Shown here: piece after piece, positions 1 through 8,112 of the stretch
Layout: every line of letters begins with the position of its first letter
Numbering within the stretch: the first letter of the stretch is position 1
Origin: Nocardia bhagyanarayanae
GTDB taxonomy: Bacteria; Actinomycetota; Actinomycetes; Mycobacteriales; Mycobacteriaceae
Length of the DNA stretch: 64,000 nt
Direction: 5' to 3'
Assembly (NCBI RefSeq): GCF_006716565.1
Contig: NZ_VFPG01000001.1
Span: 1,984,001-2,048,000, forward strand
Made by a program: the position numbers and the translations under genes
Notes under the pieces: generated by a model
Database searches by the model: none
What the model was told of the DNA's origin: nothing
Seen by the model: the letters and a program-made list of their open reading frames with translations, nothing else

Positions 1-667
1 GCCATTCGGTCGCCGCGAGGACGATCAGGCCGAGCACGATCGCCGCGAGTATCGGCGTGATCGGCAGATCGATCGGCACTGTCGAGTCGCTCTCCGGTCC
101 GGCCCGGTCGCGATTGCGAGCGATGGCGACGAACAGCAGCACCACCGCGATGCCGATCATCGAGAACGGCGGCGTCTCCAGCACCGACCACGGGTCCTGA
201 TCGGGCAGGTCGAGCAGGTCTGCGAGATCGCCGAAGACGAAGAAGCTCACCGCGCCGAGCACGTAGCCGATCGCCGAGGCGCGGCGGCGCAACGCGGCGG
301 CGCCCAACGCGCCCAGAATGATTCCGCCGCATACCGCATCGATGTAGTTCTGCGTGGTGAGCAGATCGGCGGAGGAGACGTCGCGGCCCGCGAAGTGGTT
401 GACGTACATGCCGAGCGCGCCGCCGAACGCGACGATCCAGCCGACCAGCGGCCGGGCGAAGGTGGTGATCAGCACCGCGACCGTGACCGCGACGACCATG
501 CCGATCGTCGCGCCGCGCGGCACGCTGTTGATCAGGCTGGCGATCCGGTACGGGGTGCTCTGCGCGGTCCAGGCGAAGGTGATCGGCAGGAACAGCGCGA
601 TCCCCGCGACCGCGGCCCCGATGAAGGCCGTGACCACGTCGACTCCGTCGCCGATCCATCGCCGCAC
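1..667 (-). CDS. Multi-pass membrane protein, unknown function (C-terminus beyond window)
   Basis: The reverse strand is open from about 667 to the left edge and gives at least 222 residues rich in hydrophobic segments. These lie at roughly residues 8-28, 45-65, 68-82, 92-110, 115-130, 150-165 and again at the edge, separated by short charged loops such as RRRAS and ARNRDRAGPESD. I recognise no family. The GTG at 667 is chosen because translation reads straight into the first membrane segment. No good ribosome binding site is visible, and the frame stays open upstream, so the start is uncertain. It follows the AAA ATPase gene by about 60 bases on the same strand and may be co-transcribed with it. 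Confidence 0.55.
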   Translation of the reverse strand, partial: MRRWIGDGVDVVTAFIGAAVAGIALFLPITFAWTAQSTPYRIASLINSVPRGATIGMVVAVTVAVLITTFARPLVGWIVAFGGALGMYVNHFAGRDVSSADLLTTQNYIDAVCGGIILGALGAAALRRRASAIGYVLGAVSFFVFGDLADLLDLPDQDPWSVLETPPFSMIGIAVVLLFVAIARNRDRAGPESDSTVPIDLPITPILAAIVLGLIVLAATEW

Positions 668-728
668 CAGGGCAACATACCCGCGCGACTGCGCCGAGAC
701 CGTGATTACCGGGCCGGCGCCGTGTCCG

Positions 729-2957
729 TCAGCTGCGGTTTTCCGCGTACCTGCGCAGGGTCTCGACCTGGTCCGGATCCAGCGAAGGACGCACCACCGC
801 CCGGGCGGCGGCGAGATCGGCGGCGGTCACGTCGGCGGCCGCCACGTCGCGGCGCATCGCCGCGAGCGCGGCCTCGCGCAGCAGCGCGGCGCAGTCGGCG
901 GCCGAGTAGCCGTCCAGGTCGGCGGCGAGCGCGGTCAGGTCGACGTCGGCGGCCAGCGGCACCGAACGACCCGCGGTCCGCAGGATCTCCAGCCGCGCCG
1001 CGCCGTCCGGCGGCGGCACGAACACCAGCCGCTCCAACCGGCCCGGCCGCAGCAGCGCGGGATCGATCAGCTCGGGCCGGTTCGTCGCGCCGAGCACCAC
1101 CACGTCGCGCAGCGGCTCCACGCCGTCGAGCTCGGTGAGCAGCGCGGCGACCACGCGGTCGCCGACACCGGAGTCGGTGCTCTGCCCGCGGCGCGGCGCG
1201 AGCGCGTCGACCTCGTCGAGGAAAATCAACGACGGCGCGGAATCCCTTGCCCGCTGGAACAATTCGCGCACCGCCCGCTCCGACGCGCCGACCCACTTGT
1301 CCAGCAGCTCGGCGCCCTTGACCGCGTGCACGCTGAGCTGGCCCGAGCCCGCCAGCGCCCGCACCAGGAAGGTCTTGCCGCAGCCCGGCGGGCCGTAGAG
1401 CAGCACGCCGCGCGGCGGATCGATGCCGAGCCTTGCGAAGGAATCCGGATGGCGCAGCGGCCATAGCACCGATTCGGTGAGCGCCTGCTTCGTCTCGATC
1501 ATGTCGCCGACGTCGTCCAAGCCGAGGCTGCCGATCGCCAATTCCTCCATGCCGGAACGCGACAGCGGACGGATCACCTCCAGCGCGCCGACCAGGTCCT
1601 GCTGGGTCAGGCGCGGGTCGGCCTGCTCCTTGCTCACCCGCGACGCCGCGCGCAGCGCCGCCTCCCGGCACAGCGCCGCGAGATCCGACACCACGAAACC
1701 CGGTGTGCGCGCGGCGATCTCGTCGAGCTTCAGGTCACCGGTCGGTACCTTGCGCAACAGCTGCTCCAGCAGCGCCTTGCGCATCGCCGCCGTGGGCAGC
1801 GGCAGCGCGAGCTCCCGATCACAGAGGTCCGGTGCGCGCAGCCGCGCGTCCACACCCGCCGGATGCGCGGTCGTCGCGATGAACGCCACGCTGGTCTCGG
1901 CCATCGCCCCGCGCAACTGGTCCAGGATCAGCGTCGCGACCGGCTCCGCGTCGGCGGGCAGCAGCGCGTCGATGTCGGTGATGAGCAGGATGCCGCCGCG
2001 ACCGGACGCGACATCGGCGACCGCCTCGGCCACCTCGCGCAGCCGGGCGCCGCCCTCCTGTGCGCCGACCGAGGGCCCGTCCAACTCGACGAGGCGCCGA
2101 GGGGCGGTCACCGACCGGGCCAGGGTGGCCTTGCCGACGCCGGCGGGCCCGGTGATCAGCACCCCGAGATGCGGGGTGGCGCCGAGGGTTTTGAGCAGTT
2201 CGGGTTCGTCGAGCGCGAGGCTGAGCCATTCGGCCAGCTTCGAGGCCTGGGCGTGCACGCCGACGAGTTCCTCCGCCGGAACGCGCGGCGGCGCCCCGCG
2301 GACCGCGGTCGAGCCATTGGTGCCCGCGGCGGCCTCGATCGCCGCGCGGGAGGTGTGGCCCCCGGCTGCCGCGCGTTCGGCGGCGTCCATCGCCGCGACC
2401 GCCCCCGGGCCCCAGGCGACGGCCGTATTGGGCTGCACGCTCACCGGCCCGCGCATCGGATCGGTGGCGGTGACGGTCAGCAGCTCGGTGGTCCACGCGA
2501 TGCCGAAGGTGCGCGACAGCGCCTGGCTCGCCGCCGAGGAGGGAATGTCCGGCCCCAGATCGCGCGGCAGCAGCGACACCGCGTCGCCCACCGTGACGAC
2601 CTTGCCGAGCAGCGCCTGCCGCAGCGTGGCGGCCGGAATGCTGCGGCAGGCGTGCACCGAGCCGCTGAGCGAGATCTGTTTGGCGCCGAACACCGTGGCG
2701 GGGGAGACCACCACGGTGGCGTTCTCGCGCAGTCCCGCGTTCGACAGCGTCACGTCGTCCAGCAGCGCGACGCCCGCCGGAGTGCCCGCGGGCGCGATGC
2801 CGACCACCGCCGCGGTGCGGCGCGATCCCGCCAGCGCGACGCCGTCCCACTCGCGTAGGCCGAGCGCCGTCAACGCCTCCGGATGCAGGCGCACCACGCC
2901 GCGTCTCGCATCGGCGGCGGACGTATTCAGTCGAGCGGTGAGCGCCAGTTCTGCCAC
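729..2957 (-). CDS. CDC48/VCP-like AAA ATPase with two AAA modules (Rv0435c-type)
   Basis: The 742-residue protein starts with a region resembling the CDC48 N-domain (residues 1-170), followed by two AAA modules. The second is intact: Walker A GPPGCGKT at 522-529, Walker B LIFLDE ending at 582, then the RPGRLER segment with the arginine fingers. The first is degraded: Walker A GPAGVGKA (270-277) has Ala for Thr/Ser, Walker B reads LLITDID so the catalytic Glu is Ile329, and the arginine-finger region lacks GR-F. Family members remodel or unfold proteins as hexamers. Here ATP hydrolysis probably depends on the second ring (inference). In mycobacteria this gene lies beside pssA-psd; in this window it is about 7 kb away and opposite in orientation. 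Confidence 0.85.
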   Translation of the reverse strand: MAELALTARLNTSAADARRGVVRLHPEALTALGLREWDGVALAGSRRTAAVVGIAPAGTPAGVALLDDVTLSNAGLRENATVVVSPATVFGAKQISLSGSVHACRSIPAATLRQALLGKVVTVGDAVSLLPRDLGPDIPSSAASQALSRTFGIAWTTELLTVTATDPMRGPVSVQPNTAVAWGPGAVAAMDAAERAAAGGHTSRAAIEAAAGTNGSTAVRGAPPRVPAEELVGVHAQASKLAEWLSLALDEPELLKTLGATPHLGVLITGPAGVGKATLARSVTAPRRLVELDGPSVGAQEGGARLREVAEAVADVASGRGGILLITDIDALLPADAEPVATLILDQLRGAMAETSVAFIATTAHPAGVDARLRAPDLCDRELALPLPTAAMRKALLEQLLRKVPTGDLKLDEIAARTPGFVVSDLAALCREAALRAASRVSKEQADPRLTQQDLVGALEVIRPLSRSGMEELAIGSLGLDDVGDMIETKQALTESVLWPLRHPDSFARLGIDPPRGVLLYGPPGCGKTFLVRALAGSGQLSVHAVKGAELLDKWVGASERAVRELFQRARDSAPSLIFLDEVDALAPRRGQSTDSGVGDRVVAALLTELDGVEPLRDVVVLGATNRPELIDPALLRPGRLERLVFVPPPDGAARLEILRTAGRSVPLAADVDLTALAADLDGYSAADCAALLREAALAAMRRDVAAADVTAADLAAARAVVRPSLDPDQVETLRRYAENRS

Positions 2958-3046
2958 TGTGCCATTCTGCCCGCGTTGGGGCGGCGGTGGACAGGGACCG
3001 AGCGTAGCTCCGCCTTCGCCCCGTCCGGCAGCGTCCCGCTTCGCGC

Positions 3047-3469
3047 TTAGATGATGCGGGCGGCGACGGCCACCGGCTTTTCCGCGTTGCTTGGCGACAA
3101 GCAGACCAGCTTGGCGGTACCGAGCGCGACGTTCGGGCTGCCCGCGAACGAGCTTTCCGGGTTCTCGGCGAGGATCTGCTCGATCACCCGCTTCTCGGCT
3201 TCGCTGTCGAGTTCCTTGAACTCACCGCACGTGGTGCGCGAGGCCGGACCGAGGCCGGAGGTGTCGGGAGACTCGGTCGTCGCCGGAGCGCTGTCGGGTG
3301 TGGCCGGCGCGGAAACGGTCGTGGTCGGTGCCTGCGTCGCGCTGGTGCTGGTGCCCGTGCTGCCCTTGCGTAGGCCGCTCGCATCGTTGGACTCGTCCGA
3401 CCCGCCGCAGCCGGTCGCCGCCAGAGCCACCGCTCCCGCGGCGAGGACGATGACGGAAATTCGCTTCAT
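3047..3469 (-). CDS. Small exported lipoprotein, possibly HdeA-like
   Basis: The 140-residue protein begins MKRISVIVLAAG and has a lipobox (LAATGC) giving a lipid-anchored Cys at about residue 24. A long Thr/Ser/Pro/Ala linker follows (about 25-75), then a compact C-terminal domain with two cysteines (TCGEF and LVCLS) that could form one disulfide. The spacing Cys-x2-Phe-x2-LD and the small helical domain recall HdeA-type acid-stress chaperones, but this is only a resemblance. A longer reading frame extends upstream, but only this Met gives a proper signal peptide. It lies about 100 bases downstream of the zinc-finger gene on the same strand and could be its distal operon partner. Confidence 0.7.
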   Translation of the reverse strand: MKRISVIVLAAGAVALAATGCGGSDESNDASGLRKGSTGTSTSATQAPTTTVSAPATPDSAPATTESPDTSGLGPASRTTCGEFKELDSEAEKRVIEQILAENPESSFAGSPNVALGTAKLVCLSPSNAEKPVAVAARII

Positions 3470-3569
3470 TTGGTGCTTTCCCGGGTGCCACAGAGCGCCG
3501 GAGCCTCCGGCGTCGGCAGCAGCGTACCGGGAAAGATCGGGTTTCCGGCAAGCCCAAGCGCACGCGGGC

Positions 3570-3923
3570 TCAGTGAATGTGCGCTTGCCAGTCCTCGGGC
3601 ACCCGCCCGCGCGGGCCAGGTACGCCCTGGTCCGCGGGATGGCTGTGCGGCGGAGCCAGCTCGGGTCCGCCGCCGTACATCTCCTCGCTGCGGAAATCCC
3701 AGAACCAGTCCTCACCCGGCTCGAAGCTCTGGATGAAGGGGTGACCGGTGTCCTTGGCGTGCTTGCTCGCGTGCTGGGCCGGGGAGGTATCGCAGCAGCC
3801 GATGTGACCGCATTCGGCGCAGCGGCGCAGATGAACCCACCACCCCTGCTCGGCCTCGCACTCCAGGCAGCCGGGCCCGCTGGGCGGGACAGCGGGATTG
3901 ATGCCTTCGATGGCTTCCGTCAT
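3570..3923 (-). CDS. UBP-type zinc-finger protein
   Basis: This 117-residue protein is almost entirely one zinc-binding module. Cysteines at 19, 22, 35, 38 and 43 and histidines at 51, 55 and 61 follow the pattern of the ZnF-UBP domain, which in eukaryotes binds the ubiquitin C-terminal Gly-Gly. Bacteria without ubiquitin also carry small stand-alone versions. The start is fixed by a GGAG about 8 bases upstream of the ATG at 3923; the open frame reaching 3977 would overlap the preceding gene. It is the third gene of a tight minus-strand cluster with the kinase (28-base gap) and the response regulator/flavoprotein, so a role in that signalling module is inferred. Confidence 0.85.
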   Translation of the reverse strand: MTEAIEGINPAVPPSGPGCLECEAEQGWWVHLRRCAECGHIGCCDTSPAQHASKHAKDTGHPFIQSFEPGEDWFWDFRSEEMYGGGPELAPPHSHPADQGVPGPRGRVPEDWQAHIH

Positions 3924-3951
3924 GGATTCGCTCCTACGGCGGTGTGTTCGG

Positions 3952-5430
3952 TCAAGGGGTTTCCAGCGCGTCTTCATTCTGCTCCGGGCGGTGCAGGGGG
4001 AGACGGACCGTGAAGCGAGTGTTGCCCGGTTCGGATTCGACTCGGATGTCGCCGTTGTGCTTGTTGACGACGATGCGGAAGGAGATGTCGAGGCCGAGAC
4101 CGGTGCCCTCGCCGACCGGTTTGGTGGTGAAGAACGGTTCGAAGACGCGCCGCAGGACGTCCTTGGGGATGCCGGGGCCGGTGTCGCCGATCTCGACGAC
4201 GGCGCAGTCGTTCTCCTTGCCGGTCCGCACGGTGAGGGTGCCTTCGCCGCGCATGGCGTAGACGGCGTTGTCGATCAGGTTCGTCCACACCTGGTTCAGC
4301 TCGGCGGCGTAGCAGGGCAGCGGCGGCAAACTGCGGTCGTACTCCTTGACCACCTTCACACCGTCGCCGAGCTTCCTGTTCAACATGACCAGCGTGCTGT
4401 CGAGCAGTTCGTGCAGGTCGACCACCTGGAACGGAGCCCGGTCCATCTGCGAGTACTGCTTGGCGGCGTCGACCAGCGTGGATATCCGGGCCGTCGAGTC
4501 CGCGATCTCGTTCATCAGCAGCTCGGTCTCGATGGTGTAGTTGAGCCAGCGGATCGCGCCCTCGAACACCTTGTTCGGGCAACCCTCCAAGGTGCCCCAG
4601 ATTCGTTCCAGCCAGTCGACGTCGAACCCGGCCTGCACGAAATTCGGGGCCAGCGCCCAGCCGTCACCGATCTCGTGCTCCTCGAGCCATTCGCCGAGCA
4701 TGTCCTCCCGGTCGGCGGCCTCCATCGGCGTCAGTTCGGGCGCCTTGGCGACCTGGGCCGCCGCCTCCTCCTGCAACCGAACCAGGGTGACCAGCACCTC
4801 CGGCTGGAACTTCCCGTCGGCCATCATGGCCAGCTTGTGCCGCATGCCCGCGACCCGCTCGCGCAGGCCGGAGGTGGCGCGCACGGCCGCGGCGGCCGGG
4901 TTGTTCAGCTCGTGGGTCAGACCCGCGGAGAGCGAACCGAGGGCGAGCAGGCGTTCCCGTTCGGCGACGCGCTGAGCGGTGTTGCGATTGCCGAAGAACG
5001 CGCCCTCCAACAGATGCACCGCCATCGGGAACCACTCGTGCATCATCCGCGCGAAGGTGCCTGCGTCCAGCACGTAGAACCGGGACTTGCGGGTGACGTA
5101 CATCGACCCGGTGTAGTTCGGATCGGCCTTGTCGCCCAGGTACGCGCTCCACGCGCCCGCGTAGGCGCCCTTGTGGTCGGTGCGGTTCAGCTCTATCTCG
5201 GTGCCGCCGGAGAGTTTGGTCAGCCGCACCTCGCCGTCCATCAGGACGTAGAAGCAGGTGGCCGGATCGCCCTCGCGGAAGACGAGTCCCGGCTCGATGT
5301 ACTCGATGCGCCCGTCCGCGCACAGCCAGGCCAGCTGGTCGTCGTCGAGCTTCTCGAACAGGAACAGGGTTCGCAGCTCGGCGGGATCGCAGACGAGATG
5401 CGAACGGCGCGCCGCGTTTTCGATGGTCAC
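3952..5430 (-). CDS. Sensor histidine kinase with N-terminal cyclic-nucleotide-binding-type domain
   Basis: The protein has 492 residues and no membrane segment, so it is cytoplasmic. Residues about 20-140 form a cNMP-binding-like beta barrel (REGDPATCFYVLMDGEV), but the phosphate-binding cassette is not canonical, so the ligand is uncertain. The phospho-acceptor is His173 in the H-box (LTHELNNPAA). The ATPase domain is complete: N-box about 379-393 (NQVWTNLIDNA), G1 GDTGPG 415-420, F-box FEPFFTTKP, G2 GEGTGLGL 440-447. His173 and the N-box are about 206 residues apart, far more than usual, implying an extra helical insertion of around 100 residues. The ATG at 5430 is only 16 bases past the response-regulator stop, so the two are co-transcribed and probably form a two-component pair. 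Confidence 0.88.
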   Translation of the reverse strand: MTIENAARRSHLVCDPAELRTLFLFEKLDDDQLAWLCADGRIEYIEPGLVFREGDPATCFYVLMDGEVRLTKLSGGTEIELNRTDHKGAYAGAWSAYLGDKADPNYTGSMYVTRKSRFYVLDAGTFARMMHEWFPMAVHLLEGAFFGNRNTAQRVAERERLLALGSLSAGLTHELNNPAAAAVRATSGLRERVAGMRHKLAMMADGKFQPEVLVTLVRLQEEAAAQVAKAPELTPMEAADREDMLGEWLEEHEIGDGWALAPNFVQAGFDVDWLERIWGTLEGCPNKVFEGAIRWLNYTIETELLMNEIADSTARISTLVDAAKQYSQMDRAPFQVVDLHELLDSTLVMLNRKLGDGVKVVKEYDRSLPPLPCYAAELNQVWTNLIDNAVYAMRGEGTLTVRTGKENDCAVVEIGDTGPGIPKDVLRRVFEPFFTTKPVGEGTGLGLDISFRIVVNKHNGDIRVESEPGNTRFTVRLPLHRPEQNEDALETP

Positions 5431-5446
5431 AACTGCCCTCCTGAGA

Positions 5447-7117
5447 TCACGCCAGGTACCGGTGCACGAGCATGACCGCCATCGCGCCCTCGCCGACCGC
5501 CGAGGCGACCCGCTTGGCGGACTCGGCGTGCACGTCGCCCGCGACGAACACGCCCGGCACGCTGGTTTCCAAATGGTGTGGCGGACGGGACAATTCCCAG
5601 CCCGCGGGCCGCGCGCCTTCGACCATCAGATCCGGGCCCGCCAGCACGTATCCGGCCTCGTCGCGCTTGACGACGCCGTCGAGCCAGTCGGTCTGCGGCG
5701 CCGCGCCGATGAAGAGGAAGAGCCGCTCGGCCTCGGCCTTCTCCTCCGCGCCCGTGACGTTGTCGCGCAACATGATTCGCTCCAGGTGATCGTTGCCGTC
5801 CGCGGCTGTCACCTCGGTGTTGGTGTGCACCTTGATGTTCGAGATCTGCGCGATCTGCTGGATCAGGTAGTGCGACATCGACTTCTCCAGCGAGTCGCCG
5901 CGCACCACCAAGTGCACCGTGCGGGCGTTGCGGGAAAGGAAGACCGCCGCCTGCCCGGCCGAGTTGGCCCCGCCGACGATGTAGACCTCGTGGTCGGCGC
6001 ATTCGGACGCCTCGGTCATCGCCGAGCCGTAATACACGCCGCGCCCGGTGAATTCGTCGACGCCCGGCGCGGGGTGCCGCCGATAGTCGACGCCCGTCGC
6101 GATGATCACGGTGTGGCCGCACAGGCTGCCGCCGTCGGCGAAACGCACGGTGCGAGCGGAACCGTTGACCTCGAGACCCACCACCTCGCGCGTGGTGATC
6201 ACCTCGGCGCCGAACTTGGCGGCCTGCCGCCGCGCCCGGTCGGCCAGCTGCGCGCCGGACAGCCCGTCGGGGAAGCCGAGGTAGTTCTCGATGCGGGAAC
6301 TCTGCCCGGCCTGTCCGCCGGTGGCGGTGCGTTCGACGAGCACCGTGCGCAGGCCCTCGGACGCGCCGTAGACCGCGGCGCCGAGCCCGGCGGGACCGCC
6401 GCCGACCACGATCAGGTCGTAGAAATCACCGGTGGGGACGACGTTGAGTCCGACGCTCTCGGCCAGCGCGCTGTCGGTCGGCTGGACCAGCGCGTCACCG
6501 GCAGCGGTGATCACCACCGGACATCGGTTCGGGTCGGCGCCCGCGGCCTCCAGCAGCCGGACGCCCTCCGGCTCGTCGGCCAGGTACCAGCGGTAGGGGA
6601 GCTGGTTGCGTGCCAGGAACTCGCGCACCTGCGAGCAGCGCGGCGACCAGCGGTTGCCGACCACCTTGGTCTCGGTCACCGGCCGGTGTTCGCTGCTGCG
6701 CCAGGCGTCGAGCAGACCGTCCAGCACCGGATACAGCTTCTCCTCCGGCGGATCCCACGGCTTGAGCAGGTAGTGGTCCAGGTCGACGACGTTGATCGCG
6801 TCGATCGCGGCGTTGGTGTCGGCGTAGGCGGTCAGCAGCACGCGGCGCGCGTACGGATGCAGGTCCATGGCCTGCTCCAGGAATTCGATGCCGTCCATGC
6901 CCGGCATCCGGTAGTCGGCGATCAGCACGGCGACCGGTTGGCCGCGCAATTTCATCTCACGCAGGGCCTCGAGCGCCTGCGGGCCGGATTCCGCGCGCAG
7001 AATCCGGTAGTCGGCGCCGTATCGGCGGCGCAGGTCGCGTACGACCGCGCGGGAGACGCCCGGATCGTCGTCGACGCTCAGGATTGCCGGTTTCGTAGCA
7101 GCGGGTGCAGTCACCAC
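5447..7117 (-). CDS. Response regulator receiver fused to glutaredoxin-like and thioredoxin-reductase-like flavoprotein domains
   Basis: This is a 556-residue fusion. Residues 10-135 are a receiver domain with acidic cluster Asp16-18, phospho-acceptor Asp68, Thr96 and Lys119, all expected residues present. Residues about 150-225 resemble a glutaredoxin/thioredoxin fold (RWSPRCSQVREF) with one cysteine. Residues 233-556 are a thioredoxin-reductase-like FAD/NAD(P) module with FAD motif GGGPAG (239-244), NADP motif GGANSAGQAA (382-391) and the C-terminal FVAGDV FAD site. The redox CxxC normally near the NADP domain is missing; the region reads YYGSAMTEASEC. The start is GTG at 7117. The protein is presumably phosphorylated by the kinase encoded 16 bases downstream, so that flavin redox chemistry, not transcription, is the output (inference). 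Confidence 0.88.
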   Translation of the reverse strand: MVTAPAATKPAILSVDDDPGVSRAVVRDLRRRYGADYRILRAESGPQALEALREMKLRGQPVAVLIADYRMPGMDGIEFLEQAMDLHPYARRVLLTAYADTNAAIDAINVVDLDHYLLKPWDPPEEKLYPVLDGLLDAWRSSEHRPVTETKVVGNRWSPRCSQVREFLARNQLPYRWYLADEPEGVRLLEAAGADPNRCPVVITAAGDALVQPTDSALAESVGLNVVPTGDFYDLIVVGGGPAGLGAAVYGASEGLRTVLVERTATGGQAGQSSRIENYLGFPDGLSGAQLADRARRQAAKFGAEVITTREVVGLEVNGSARTVRFADGGSLCGHTVIIATGVDYRRHPAPGVDEFTGRGVYYGSAMTEASECADHEVYIVGGANSAGQAAVFLSRNARTVHLVVRGDSLEKSMSHYLIQQIAQISNIKVHTNTEVTAADGNDHLERIMLRDNVTGAEEKAEAERLFLFIGAAPQTDWLDGVVKRDEAGYVLAGPDLMVEGARPAGWELSRPPHHLETSVPGVFVAGDVHAESAKRVASAVGEGAMAVMLVHRYLA

Positions 7118-7189
7118 AAAAGTATGTCGCCTCGGCGTCGGGTGTGTCGCCGAAGTTTCCCGTCCCCCGGATCACCCCCGAGGTGCGTG

Positions 7190-7384
7190 TCACACCCGGT
7201 GTTGAAGCACCATTTCGAGTTCGCTCGGCGTGAGCAGCCGCTCCAGCCGTTCCTCTTGGGCGAGCGCCTTCGCGGCTCGGCGCGATATGGAACCGGGCGC
7301 CGCGGGCCCGTCGTCGGGTTCTAGGGAGGGGAGCAGAGGGACTTGGTCCGGCTGCCGACGATGAAGAAGCGAGCGAAGATTCAC
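7190..7384 (-). CDS. Small hypothetical protein
   Basis: A 64-residue frame starts with GTG at 7384 preceded at good distance by a strong ribosome binding site (GAGGTGA). The product is charged, with an Ala/Glu/Arg-rich C-terminal half predicted to be helical, and has no recognisable domain, signal peptide or membrane segment. It stands alone, 72 bases upstream of the response-regulator/flavoprotein gene on the same strand, and could be the first cistron of that transcript. The ribosome binding site and its position are the main support; codon use is not strongly biased. Confidence 0.45.
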   Translation of the reverse strand: MNLRSLLHRRQPDQVPLLPSLEPDDGPAAPGSISRRAAKALAQEERLERLLTPSELEMVLQHRV

Positions 7385-7501
7385 GGCCGATCACCTCACG
7401 CTGGACGGGAAAGTTGGTGGCTGTGCTTGTGCTTCGTCTATCCGCCATTGTGCGCGGACCATTACGACGGGAGGTAACCAAAAAGCCAAAATGTGACACA
7501 G

Positions 7502-7529
7502 TTGTCTTCCAAGGGCGCCCGTTTAGGAT
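7502..7529 (+). promoter_or_regulatory. Predicted promoter of the SRPBCC gene
   Basis: TTGTCT (7502-7507) and TAGGAT (7524-7529) are separated by 16 bases, a reasonable sigma-70-type promoter in a locally AT-richer segment. Transcription would begin near 7536, about 55 bases before the proposed TTG start. A perfect 10-base palindrome ACACATGTGT (7546-7555) lies just downstream and could be an operator. Confidence 0.35.
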
Positions 7530-7591
7530 GTCTGTAACTCGTCGTACACATGTGTCCGGTTTGCCCGGACCGCGCAACACCGGAGGCAGCG

Positions 7592-8047
7592 TTGCCCAAC
7601 CATCTCGAAGCCGCCGTCGACATCGCCGCACCGCCGGAGCGGGTCTGGCAGATCGTCTCGGACCTGAAGCGCATGCCCGAGTTCAGCCCGATGACGGTCC
7701 GGATGATTCCGCTCGGCACCCCCAAGGCGGGCACCTGGACGGTGAACTGGAACAAGGACGGCTGGAAGCGCTGGCCGACCACCTCCCGCATCGTGCGGTT
7801 CGAGCCGAACCAGGCCTTCGCCTTCCGGATGAACGAGAACTACACGGTCTGGAGCTACACGCTGGAGCCGACCGCGACCGGCACCCGGCTGGTCGAGCGG
7901 CGCGATGTGTCCAACGGTGTCGCCTGGGCGGTGCGCAAGGCCATCGACACCGTGCTCGGCGGCGAGCAGGCGTTCGAGGCGAATCTGGTTCGCGGCATGA
8001 ACGCGACGCTCGCCAAGATCAAGGCCACGGCCGAGTCGGGCGCCTGA
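7592..8047 (+). CDS. SRPBCC (START-like) family protein
   Basis: The 151-residue product has the helix-grip fold signature of the polyketide cyclase/SRPBCC superfamily: an opening IDIAAPPERVWQIVSDL-type strand and helix, a central antiparallel sheet rich in Trp/Tyr/Phe, and a long C-terminal helix after the GTRLVERRDV strand. These proteins bind hydrophobic ligands; the ligand here is unknown. An in-frame ATG exists at 7550, but TTG at 7592 is preferred because a clear GGAGG lies 6 bases upstream and the conserved domain starts right after it. It is a single-gene unit, convergent with fabH across a hairpin terminator. Confidence 0.8.
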   Translation: MPNHLEAAVDIAAPPERVWQIVSDLKRMPEFSPMTVRMIPLGTPKAGTWTVNWNKDGWKRWPTTSRIVRFEPNQAFAFRMNENYTVWSYTLEPTATGTRLVERRDVSNGVAWAVRKAIDTVLGGEQAFEANLVRGMNATLAKIKATAESGA

Positions 8048-8066
8048 CCTTCACTCGATCGGCACG

Positions 8067-8102
8067 CCAACGCCCTCGCCCCGAGCGGGACGAGGGCGTT
8101 GG
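8067..8102. terminator. Hairpin terminator between convergent genes
   Basis: A 12-base-pair perfect stem (CCAACGCCCTCG with its complement) encloses a 12-base loop. It lies in the 65-base gap between the convergent SRPBCC and fabH stop codons. No T-tract follows, as is common for actinobacterial terminators, and the hairpin could serve both directions. Confidence 0.6.
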
Positions 8103-8112
8103 ACGACGTTGT

